Shown here piece by piece: positions 33,933 through 41,784 of a stretch of 50,589 nt of DNA. A model generated the notes under the pieces. It saw only the letters and a program-made list of their open reading frames with translations. It did no database searches and had not been told where the DNA came from. Both the position numbers and the translations under genes were made by a program. Source of the DNA: Ruminococcus sp. UBA1394 (GTDB lineage Bacteria; Bacillota; Clostridia; Oscillospirales; Ruminococcaceae). How positions within the stretch are numbered: the first letter of the stretch is position 1; each line of letters begins with the position of its first letter. The stretch covers positions 1 to 50,589 of the forward strand of contig DBQM01000022.1 of NCBI GenBank assembly GCA_002305725.1, given 5' to 3'.

Positions 33933-36785
33933 TTACTGAGGTCCGAGATTACTGTAATCGACCATCATTGTAACATAATTCATTAAAAGTGTACTGTCAG
34001 AAGCATCGACAACATCATCATACAGGCAGTTGGCATTTACATAACCCTGTTCGCTCAATGCGTGTTCCTTTTCGTTAAGCAGATAAAGGTTAAGAGTAAC
34101 TACGTCACTGATGTTAACCCTGCTGTCAACGTTTACATCACCCCATTGTGGCGGTGGCGGAATTATAACTCCGGGAACAAGAGTAGTAGTTACAGACGTT
34201 GGTTCTGTTGTTGGAACTTCTGTTGGTTCAGTACTGTCCCCTTCCTTCGGTGGTTCAACACCCCAGACAAGCTCATCATCAGCATAAAGAGTAATCTTGT
34301 CTGTGATTATTTCAGCAGCATTGTCGTCCTCAAAGCTTATAAGGTCCTGATAACTGTAGTCATTGTCCGGGTCAAATACTGTATCGTATGTTTCGGGATT
34401 CATGTCATTGATAAGTCGGAACTGGTAGATACGGCTGCCGTAGAAGTCGCAGTTCTGCCACGATATTTCAACATAGTACGTTCCGTTGTCATCATACTTG
34501 ACAGGGTCCGAAATCGTTGCATGGCTCTTGCCGCTTGTATAACCGGACTGAGCGTCATAATCCGTTTCGGTATGCATAAAACTTATGTCTTCACCGATTG
34601 CCATTTGTTCGCTGATATTGAAGTAATACCTTGCCTTGAGATTGCTCTCGAATCGAGGCGGGTCGATAGTTCTGTTATGAACGATTACCTTTACCTGTAC
34701 ACCTGCGTCTGTAAGCTGTGCCTTGCCTCCTGAAATAAAGAGACCTGTAGGAAGCGGATTACCGTCAGCGTCAATCTGGTCATAATCGGCATATGCATTC
34801 TCTGACATATTGAAGTCCGGATTTATGCCGTTTTTGTCTGCAAGTTCCTTGCCCTCTGCACCGTAGAAATGATACAGACCTGCAAGGTCGCCAAGGAAGC
34901 CGGCGTTATAGTCGTCAGTAACTTCGTTGTAGATGTAATCCTTTGTAACGTCGCTGTGGAAATCGTCAAGGTCAGGACCGCCTACAAGTGCGCCCCAGAG
35001 AGTGTGTACCTGTTTTACAGGGTCTTCCATTGACTGTGTTGCAGAGCAGTGAGCTGCACGGTGGTGAGGCTGTGAAGCATAGCTGTTTCCGTAGCCTACC
35101 TCATAAGCATATCCCATAGGGTTATCTCCGAGAATATACTCCATCTGAGCCTTTGCCCACGGCATGAATGTTTCATCACCGGTAGTCTTTGCGTAAACAC
35201 CTGCACAAAGACCGGCAGCAGTATTATAACGTGCAGAACCATAGCCTGAAACTACTGCCCAGCCGTATGGGGATTTAGCAATAAAGTCACCGCTTGTTTC
35301 GCTTTCCGGAAGGTCAGGAATCTCATCGCAGGTCATCGGTGTGTTCCAGAGGTAGTCATCCATTCCGAAATATTTATGTCCGTGAACAGGTTCATAACCC
35401 CACTTGGAAGTGTCAGTTGTCGCAGAACATCCGGACCAGTATTCAAGGTTATAACGGAAGATATACCAGTCACGGGCAGTATTTGTTACAGGTGCCAGCT
35501 TTGCGAATACACCGCCCCATACTGTATCCCAGCAGTGAACCCAGATATTCTGCCAGCAGTTTCCTGTATCTGTGATGATACGCTTCATATAACCGGTGTA
35601 AGGATGAGCACCCTTTTCGTTTGTTGTTGTTTCATCAACAGAAATGATAGCCTCGATATACTTGTCATACGCCGCATCTTTCTGTGTTTCATCTTCGGCA
35701 ACAGCTGCATAATAGAGCCATACAGCCGCCCATGCAAGCTCATCATAATCATAGCTTGAATGATAGAAACCGCCGTCATAGCCGAGAATCAGTGAGCTTG
35801 GAGTACTTCCCGGAGTCCATGATTCCTTATGTGTAGCAACGGCAAATTCATAAAGCGCTCTTGCGTATTTAAGCGACTCAGCCGCATATTCCGGGTCTGT
35901 GTCCTTGAAGTTAAGATAGTTTATTGCAAGGGACGCTGATGCACCTGCACACTGGTCAGGTGCCGGCATTTCAGTAGTTGCAAAATATGCAGGGCGCTTA
36001 ACAGCGCATGATGCTGTCGCAACAACAGTATCATCAACCTGAAGTTCCGGAGCACACCAGTAGTTATGGTCATTGTTTCCCTCGCCGACCTGATAGCAGT
36101 ATCCGACTACGTTGTCCTTATCATCAAGGAATGTAGCTTTCATAAAGTAATCATTTATCCAGCGAAGTTCATCTTCAATATGAGTCTGAAGACCCATTTC
36201 GATATAGTCGTCACGGAATTCATAGTAGCCCCAGCCTATTGTTGACGCTGAATAGCTTCCCGGCAGACCGAATTTAACATGGTCTCCGGCGTCATGCCAG
36301 CCGCCTGTAAGGTCGAGAGTTCCGTTTCCGTCGGGGTCAAGCCACTGGCGGTTTTCATCAATAAATTCCTGGGACATATTAACGCCCTCATAAAGTCCCT
36401 CGGCAGAGCTTGCACCGCCGTCGCCGTCGCCTTCTCCCTTAGGCGGATCTTCAGTATCATCCTTGTTCTGACCGTTTTCAGAACCGTCATTTGCCGCTTC
36501 GCCGTAAAGCTCAGGCATAGGATTCATAGGTTTAAGCGGAATTTCAGCGTCCTTGACATGACAGTCGCCACGCCATGAATAATATCCGTCCTCCCCTACT
36601 TCATCACCGCACTTGTTTGCGTCATAGAAACAGAGTGCAAGCTGCAGAGCCTCAGCAAAGTTGTCATAATTGTTAGGCTCTTCTTCGTTGATGTACGCTG
36701 CATCTGACGGAAACATCATACAGGAAACCGACATTACCGCACAGGTAAATGCCGCAGTGATCCTCTTGAACGTACTTTTCTTCAA
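33933..36785 (-). CDS. GH9-CBM3c-dockerin cellulase with acidic insertion
   Basis: 950 residues. Signal peptide 1-30. GH9 catalytic domain (about 40-670) with Asp165 and Asp168 in WHDAGDHVKFG and the acid Glu in YNEVTDDYNAGF. CBM3c follows (about 690-860; RYYFNISEQ, GTYYVEISWQNC, DPDNDYSYQDL), then a Thr/Pro/Glu linker and a dockerin (DVNVDSRVNISD; CLYDDVVDASDS). This theme gives processive endoglucanases, with CBM3c feeding a cellulose chain to the active site. An Asp/Glu/Gly-rich stretch of about 35 residues (about 95-132) is inserted before the catalytic Asp loop and is absent from the neighbouring paralogue. Start is a TTG with AGGAGG 9 nt upstream; no ATG fits. Convergent with the first GH9 gene. 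Confidence 0.93.
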   Translation of the reverse strand: MKKSTFKRITAAFTCAVMSVSCMMFPSDAAYINEEEPNNYDNFAEALQLALCFYDANKCGDEVGEDGYYSWRGDCHVKDAEIPLKPMNPMPELYGEAANDGSENGQNKDDTEDPPKGEGDGDGGASSAEGLYEGVNMSQEFIDENRQWLDPDGNGTLDLTGGWHDAGDHVKFGLPGSYSASTIGWGYYEFRDDYIEMGLQTHIEDELRWINDYFMKATFLDDKDNVVGYCYQVGEGNNDHNYWCAPELQVDDTVVATASCAVKRPAYFATTEMPAPDQCAGASASLAINYLNFKDTDPEYAAESLKYARALYEFAVATHKESWTPGSTPSSLILGYDGGFYHSSYDYDELAWAAVWLYYAAVAEDETQKDAAYDKYIEAIISVDETTTNEKGAHPYTGYMKRIITDTGNCWQNIWVHCWDTVWGGVFAKLAPVTNTARDWYIFRYNLEYWSGCSATTDTSKWGYEPVHGHKYFGMDDYLWNTPMTCDEIPDLPESETSGDFIAKSPYGWAVVSGYGSARYNTAAGLCAGVYAKTTGDETFMPWAKAQMEYILGDNPMGYAYEVGYGNSYASQPHHRAAHCSATQSMEDPVKQVHTLWGALVGGPDLDDFHSDVTKDYIYNEVTDDYNAGFLGDLAGLYHFYGAEGKELADKNGINPDFNMSENAYADYDQIDADGNPLPTGLFISGGKAQLTDAGVQVKVIVHNRTIDPPRFESNLKARYYFNISEQMAIGEDISFMHTETDYDAQSGYTSGKSHATISDPVKYDDNGTYYVEISWQNCDFYGSRIYQFRLINDMNPETYDTVFDPDNDYSYQDLISFEDDNAAEIITDKITLYADDELVWGVEPPKEGDSTEPTEVPTTEPTSVTTTLVPGVIIPPPPQWGDVNVDSRVNISDVVTLNLYLLNEKEHALSEQGYVNANCLYDDVVDASDSTLLMNYVTMMVDYSNLGPQ

Positions 36786-36825
36786 TTTACAAAACCTCCT
36801 GTTAAAATATAATTAGCGGATATCT

Positions 36826-36900
36826 CATGACAAATCAGTCATGGTTTACCCGAATTAATACTTAATACATAATAAACGATGTTACCGGAAAATGTTTTCC
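36826..36900. promoter_or_regulatory. Inverted repeats upstream of the second GH9 gene
   Basis: CATGAC-N6-GTCATG at 36826-36843 and GGAAAATGTTTTCC at 36887-36900 lie 40-115 bp before the start codon and may be regulator sites. A clear -35/-10 pair for this gene was not found. The rest of the 577-bp gap to 37363 is AT-rich and holds the promoter of the sugar transferase gene. Confidence 0.4.
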
Positions 36901-37225
36901 TCCCCGGGACAAAGAAGCCATTTTGTCATTCAGGTACAGATAATATCAGGTCAAAATTTATAATTCAACTTTCTTCCATCTTACATATTAACATATTTTA
37001 TATAAAAAGTAAAGTTTTTCTCCGGATTAATAAAAAATATGTATATTTTCACAAGAACTATATAATATTATTCGTCAAAAGTGCCAAACAGAGAATATAT
37101 AGTTAAATATAATACTCATAGTGCATATAAAATGGATTGTCAAATAAGGTGCAGCAATTAAAAAAATGTTGTATATTGCAATGTTATACCAAAATATACT
37201 GTTGTAATAATATAACAAAGAAATA

Positions 37226-37254
37226 TTGACAATTTTAGCTGATTATGTTATTAT
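37226..37254 (+). promoter_or_regulatory. Promoter of the sugar transferase gene
   Basis: TTGACA (37226-37231), 17-nt spacer, TATTAT (37249-37254), with a leader of about 100 nt. An imperfect repeat TGTTGTAATAATATAACA lies just upstream. Confidence 0.78.
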
Positions 37255-37363
37255 TAGAAAGAAAAAACGCTTTATGATACTATATTTAACCTGAGCTTCA
37301 CATCATCGATTAAATTATAATACTTATAAAGATTTCTGGATTTTTCCGCAAGGAAGTGATAAA

Positions 37364-38155
37364 ATGTTATACATAAAAAAACATAAAATTACTGAAGATG
37401 AAGTTACAGAAACCACTTTAAAATCATTAGAGTCTGATAAGAACGGTGTAATTGATTATCCTATTTTAGAATTTGACGAACGCGCATTAAATCTTTTATG
37501 TACAGGTATTCATGAAACCTTAAAATACAGTAAGGTCAGGCCTGCCGATGGTTTTATATACAAAGCTTTAAAACGAGTTATTGATTTTTTTGTATCACTT
37601 ATTGCCTTGCTGGTACTCTTTATTCCGCTTTTATTCTTCTCTTTGTTTATTTATCTTGAGGACAAGGGAAATCCTTTTTTTTCACAGGTTCGACTTACTG
37701 AAAACGGCAAACCATTTAAAATGTATAAGCTTCGCTCTATGTGCATGGATGCTGAAATACGTTTTGCAGATGTGCAGAAAGAAAATAAAAGTGATGGTCT
37801 TGCATTTAAAAGCGATGATGATCCCCGCATTACAAAAATAGGAAAATTCATCCGTAAAACATCAATTGATGAATTGCCGCAGTTCTGGAATGTTCTGAAA
37901 GGAGATATGTCCCTTATCGGACCTCGTCCGCCATTGCCCCGTGAGGTTGTACTATACACACCGGAGCAAATGGACAGGCTGTTGGTAAAAGGCGGTCTCT
38001 CATGTATTTGTCAGACAGAAGGACGCAGCGACATGGAATTTGACAAATGGGTTGAAAGCGATATTGAGTATATCAAAACCCGCAGTTTAGCTCTTGATAT
38101 AAAGCTGATGTTTAAAACTGTAGCAGCAGTATTTCTTCGCAAAGGCGCAAAATAG
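37364..38155 (+). CDS. Initiating sugar-1-phosphate transferase (WcaJ/WbaP type)
   Basis: 263 residues. After an unusual N-terminal region of about 65 residues comes a bacterial sugar transferase domain: membrane helix VIDFFVSLIALLVLFIPLLFFSLFIYLED (about 70-100), then FFSQVRLTENGKPFKMYKLRSMCMDAE, DPRITKIGKFIRKTSIDELPQFWNVLKGDMSLIGPRPPLP (the catalytic core). It loads the first sugar phosphate onto undecaprenyl phosphate to start exopolysaccharide or capsule repeat units at the membrane. Ribosome site AAGGAAG. It precedes two Wzz-like genes; no other glycosyltransferases are in view, so the locus is a split or minimal polysaccharide cluster. Confidence 0.92.
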   Translation: MLYIKKHKITEDEVTETTLKSLESDKNGVIDYPILEFDERALNLLCTGIHETLKYSKVRPADGFIYKALKRVIDFFVSLIALLVLFIPLLFFSLFIYLEDKGNPFFSQVRLTENGKPFKMYKLRSMCMDAEIRFADVQKENKSDGLAFKSDDDPRITKIGKFIRKTSIDELPQFWNVLKGDMSLIGPRPPLPREVVLYTPEQMDRLLVKGGLSCICQTEGRSDMEFDKWVESDIEYIKTRSLALDIKLMFKTVAAVFLRKGAK

Positions 38156-38251
38156 CGGTTATTTTCTGCAATTTTTTTATAAGCAGCCGGAGAAATCATA
38201 TGTATAATTTTCGCATTTGTATGAGTGCCACAGGAATTATGTAAAAAGAAC

Positions 38252-38299
38252 AAAACTTCCAGTCAGACAAACTTAAAAAGTCTGAAAGGAAGTTTTTTT
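38252..38299 (+). terminator. Terminator of the sugar transferase gene
   Basis: Nested stem AAAACTTCC-ag-TCAGAC with GTCTGA-aa-GGAAGTTTT, loop of 11 nt, then T7 (38293-38299). It separates the transferase from the Wzz-like genes; 38300-38450 shows nothing recognisable. Confidence 0.88.
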
Positions 38300-38450
38300 A
38301 TACAGAATTATAAAAACACAAGAGCAACTGACATCATGAAGGAATGTAATTCAAAAGTTTATGAAATAAAAAGTCAAATTAAAGCGGTTTTCTGTCAAAA
38401 ATGCTTGTCTGCTCTCCATTTCAATTATTATCCCCCAAAATCTTAATTTA

Positions 38451-38593
38451 TTGACATACATTATAATACATGATATAATAAATGCACAGCATTTATTATA
38501 ATTTATTTTAAAGCCCTTGAAGATACGCAAAGCAGACTTTGCTCCCTGTATATCGGGCAGTTATATCAAAAATCTTCGATTTTATGATATAAT
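38451..38593 (+). ncRNA. Repeated promoter-leader RNA element, copy A
   Basis: TTGACA (38451-38456), 17-nt spacer and TATAAT (38474-38479) start the element. The -10 box is the left end of a 27-bp perfect inverted repeat (12-nt arms 38474-38485 and 38489-38500). The core follows: CCTTGAAGATAC, hairpin GCAAAG-CAGA-CTTTGC (38527-38542), then TCCCTGTATATCGGGCAG, and an AT-rich hairpin (38561-38593). Copy C at 47775-47918 (minus) is nearly the same over the full length; copy B at 44173 shares the core. It drives the two Wzz-like genes. No match to riboswitch classes that I know. Confidence 0.6.
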
Positions 38594-38657
38594 CAGCATA
38601 GTTGTATAATATAAGATTCTCCTTTTTTATACAACAAGGATAACTATTTCAGATTTA

Positions 38658-38693
38658 TTTACAGGTTTATACTGCCTGTAAATTGTTTTTTTG
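38658..38693 (+). terminator. Leader terminator (attenuator) before the Wzz-like genes
   Basis: TTTACAGG (38658-38665) pairs with CCTGTAAA (38675-38682), 9-nt loop, then TTGTTTTTTT. It is placed after the promoter of copy A and directly before the GAGGAGG ribosome site, so it would end transcription before the gene unless disrupted. Confidence 0.65.
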
Positions 38694-38709
38694 TTTTGAG
38701 GAGGTAAAT

Positions 38710-40140
38710 ATGCAGGAAAAAAGGAAAGATAAAAATGGTACAGAATCTTTGCTGTCCTTAAAAATGTTTTTCGGAAAACTAAAAAAATATTTCAGATTCT
38801 GGCTTATTGCCACTTTAATAATCGCTTTATTAAACGTGGGATATACTTTTGGAGTAAAAGTATTTACAGGAAATGTTGAAACTGTTGTAAATTTCAGCTT
38901 TGACGGAATTGAATCAGGCATTGACCCGAACGGCAACAAGTTTGATGTTAATGAAATGAAATCAAAAGAAATTCTTCAGGAGTCAGTTGATGAACTCGGA
39001 TTGAAAGTAAGTGCTGATAAAATAGCAAACCATATTTCAATTGACGGTATAGTTCCGGAAGATGTCATAGATCGAATAACAGCTTACAATTCTATGTTTG
39101 CTTCTGAAACTGTCGATACTTCCAGATATATCCAGGATACATCCTATTATCCTACTCAGTACAAAATCACAATTGAATGCCGTGAAGCAGGACTGAGTCA
39201 GAAAGAGTCAGCTGACCTTCTGAACAAGATCACAGAAAAATATTATACAGTCTTCTATAATACATACGGATATAATACTTCTCTTGAATCTGCTGTTAAA
39301 TCCATAGATTACAAGGAGTATGACTACATTGAAGCTGTTGACGTCTTCAATGCCTCCTTAAGTTCACTTCAGAACTACATAAAAGAACTTGCGTCAGGTG
39401 ACAAAACACGTTTCAGGGCAGAAAATGGCTACACATTTGCTGATATTTCAGCATCAATTGACACCGTCAAAAGTGAAGACCTTGACTGGATATCTTCATA
39501 CATTCTGCTGAATAACGTTACCAGGGACAAGAAAACTCTCATCGAAAACTATAAATTCAAAATTGAAGAACTGAAAAGGTCCAGAACAATTGCCGAGGAA
39601 ACGATCAATTCAATCAACGAATCAATTGAAGTTTATGAAAAAAATGCAATTCTGATTTTCAATAATTCAACAGACGGAGTAAATGCTGAGATTAACCACT
39701 CCTCAGACACTTACGACAGCCTTATTACTCAGAAGCTGTCAGCTCAGACAACATATTCATCATGCGATGAAAACATAAAGCGGTATGAGGACAGAATCAA
39801 ATCACTTGAATCAGGCAGTTCTGATGCATCTGATATTGAAGTAGTTGAATCACAGTTTGAAAATATTGCTGCTAAAATTGATTCCCTGCTTAACATTGCA
39901 AATGAAACAGCAGAGGAATATTACGAAAAAAATTATCTTGATAATGCTTATTCTGTCATAACTCCTGCATCTTCTTCTTTGTTAAGAACAGCTGTATCAT
40001 CAGTAAAAAGTGCTGCCGGAAATATAGTTATGTTTGAACTTATTCTTACAGCATTGTATTTTACATTTTCAGCTGTTACCTGTTTTGTAAAAATACCTGA
40101 ATCTTCTGGTGTAAAAAGAAAGAAAACAAAGAAAAAATAA
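38710..40140 (+). CDS. Wzz-like polysaccharide chain-length protein 1
   Basis: 476 residues. One membrane span near the N-terminus (about 31-52; LIATLIIALLNVGYTFGV) and one near the C-terminus (about 437-460), with a long, partly coiled-coil extracellular part between them, as in Wzz/CapA-type co-polymerases. NFSFDGIESGIDPNGNKFDVNEMKSKEIL near residues 75-105 is typical of Firmicutes members. It controls the length or export of a surface polysaccharide. The short basic tail KRKKTKKK shows no tyrosine cluster and no kinase domain. Start choice: the frame opens at 38683, but GAGGAGG stands before the ATG at 38710. Three nt before the next frame. Confidence 0.85.
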   Translation: MQEKRKDKNGTESLLSLKMFFGKLKKYFRFWLIATLIIALLNVGYTFGVKVFTGNVETVVNFSFDGIESGIDPNGNKFDVNEMKSKEILQESVDELGLKVSADKIANHISIDGIVPEDVIDRITAYNSMFASETVDTSRYIQDTSYYPTQYKITIECREAGLSQKESADLLNKITEKYYTVFYNTYGYNTSLESAVKSIDYKEYDYIEAVDVFNASLSSLQNYIKELASGDKTRFRAENGYTFADISASIDTVKSEDLDWISSYILLNNVTRDKKTLIENYKFKIEELKRSRTIAEETINSINESIEVYEKNAILIFNNSTDGVNAEINHSSDTYDSLITQKLSAQTTYSSCDENIKRYEDRIKSLESGSSDASDIEVVESQFENIAAKIDSLLNIANETAEEYYEKNYLDNAYSVITPASSSLLRTAVSSVKSAAGNIVMFELILTALYFTFSAVTCFVKIPESSGVKRKKTKKK

Positions 40141-40176
40141 ATTATGATTTCAGAAAAGACGGAGGATAAAAAATTA

Positions 40177-41652
40177 ATGGATACTGAAAAAAATATCAGC
40201 GTTACATTAAAACAGCCGGATGAAAACAATAAGGAAATTGCGATTTCTTTTTCAACTATATTCAAGCAGGCAAAAAGATTCTTTATGCTGTGGATAGTTG
40301 CAGCGGCTGTAACAGCAATGTTTACTGCGGGAATTGTAATGATGCTGAAAACCAATATTTCCGACGGCAATGTAACAGCACTTATAAGCTTCAATTACAG
40401 CGGTATAGAGTCCGGTCTTGACCCGAACGGAAATACGCTTGATGTAAATAAAATCAAGTCACCTAATATCATTGAATCGGCTCTTACAGAACTAAATATG
40501 CCGCTGAATTATGTGGAAAATATAAGGAGAAACATTTCCATCAAAGGTATTATGCCGGACGAAGTGGTTGATGAGATTTCCATGTATAACAGCATTTATT
40601 CAAGCGGAGGAAGTGCAGCGCTTTCAGCTGTTGAGTCCATGCTTGATATCGGTTATTATCCCTCATACTATATTATAACATTTGATTATTCATCGTCCGG
40701 TCTTGACCTTACTGAAAGCAAGCAGGTCCTTGACGGAATATTAAATAATTACCAGGAATATTTCTTTGTTACCTACGGCTACAACAAGACTTTAGGAAAT
40801 TCAGTCGTAGCTGTCGATTATACCGAATATGATTATCCGACGGCAATTGATGTGTTTGATGACACACTTTCAACCCTTGACGAATATGTCAGCAATCTTT
40901 CAGCTGTAAGTCCGGATTTCCGTTCGGGAAAAACGGGATATTCATTTGAAGACCTGAAAATAACAATCGAAACTGTTAAAACAGTTGATTTGTACAGTCT
41001 GTCATCTTATGTTTCTATAAATAACATTACAAATGATAAAAAATACCTTCTTACATATTATGAGTATGAAATAGAACAGCTGCAGAGGCAGAAAAATGTA
41101 TATCAGTCAGAGCTTGATTCAATAATAAATTCAATTGAAAATTACGAAAAAGACAATATGGTTATTTTCGGAAGCGGAACTGAAGAGGACGGACAAACAT
41201 ACTCCCAGATGTCAGAAAAATACGATGAACTTTTTGAACAGAAAATCTCCAAGCAGAAACAGCTTTCCAAATGCAAGCAGAGAATCGAGTATTATAAGGA
41301 CAGAACAGAAGCGCTTAACAAAAACAGCGGTTCATTAAATGATGAAACCAGGGAAGAAACAGAAACACGTCTTTCAAAACTGAACGTAAGAATCAATGAC
41401 CTTATAGATATTGTAAATGAAACATCTGACGAATATTATGAAACAGTTACATTTGCAAAGGCTTATAATATACTCGTCCCGGCAACAGGTGCAGAACCTG
41501 CGATTGTAACAAAGGATATTATGATGCCGGTTATTCTTGGAGAAGTACTCATATTTGTGATTTATATTGGTGCAGCATTTGTTACTGCTGTTGTCAAGGA
41601 CTGCAGAGCCGCAAAAGAACGTGACTCTGAAAAGTCCGAAAAGGAAAAATAA
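40177..41652 (+). CDS. Wzz-like polysaccharide chain-length protein 2
   Basis: 491 residues and a clear paralogue of the preceding protein: the same two-span topology (spans about 38-57 and 449-473), the same ISFNYSGIESGLDPNGNTLDVNKIKS block, and matching VDYTEYDYPTAIDVFDDTLSTL and coiled-coil regions. Start choice: an upstream in-frame ATG at 40144 has no ribosome site, while GGAGG lies 11 nt before the ATG at 40177. A tandem duplication is likely; the pair may form mixed oligomers. The cytoplasmic tail is again short and lacks a tyrosine kinase. Confidence 0.85.
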   Translation: MDTEKNISVTLKQPDENNKEIAISFSTIFKQAKRFFMLWIVAAAVTAMFTAGIVMMLKTNISDGNVTALISFNYSGIESGLDPNGNTLDVNKIKSPNIIESALTELNMPLNYVENIRRNISIKGIMPDEVVDEISMYNSIYSSGGSAALSAVESMLDIGYYPSYYIITFDYSSSGLDLTESKQVLDGILNNYQEYFFVTYGYNKTLGNSVVAVDYTEYDYPTAIDVFDDTLSTLDEYVSNLSAVSPDFRSGKTGYSFEDLKITIETVKTVDLYSLSSYVSINNITNDKKYLLTYYEYEIEQLQRQKNVYQSELDSIINSIENYEKDNMVIFGSGTEEDGQTYSQMSEKYDELFEQKISKQKQLSKCKQRIEYYKDRTEALNKNSGSLNDETREETETRLSKLNVRINDLIDIVNETSDEYYETVTFAKAYNILVPATGAEPAIVTKDIMMPVILGEVLIFVIYIGAAFVTAVVKDCRAAKERDSEKSEKEK

Positions 41653-41663
41653 TATATAACTAA

Positions 41664-41704
41664 AAAACTCCTGTGAACTGTATAATAATTCACAGGAGTT
41701 TTAT
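41664..41704. terminator. Terminator after the Wzz-like genes
   Basis: Perfect 14-bp stem AAAACTCCTGTGAA (41664-41677) with TTCACAGGAGTTTT (41689-41702), 11-nt loop. Lies between convergent units. Confidence 0.9.
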
Positions 41705-41784
41705 TTATGCTATAATGATGCTTTCAGGGACTGCACGGCAGTATTCGGAAAAAACTTATGCAATGTCACATTAATGAATTTATC

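Noticed and set aside
38451..38593. Known c-di-GMP (GEMM) riboswitch
   Set aside because: ACGCAAA is shared with part of the GEMM consensus, but the CACAGGGCAAACC block and tetraloop-receptor layout are missing.
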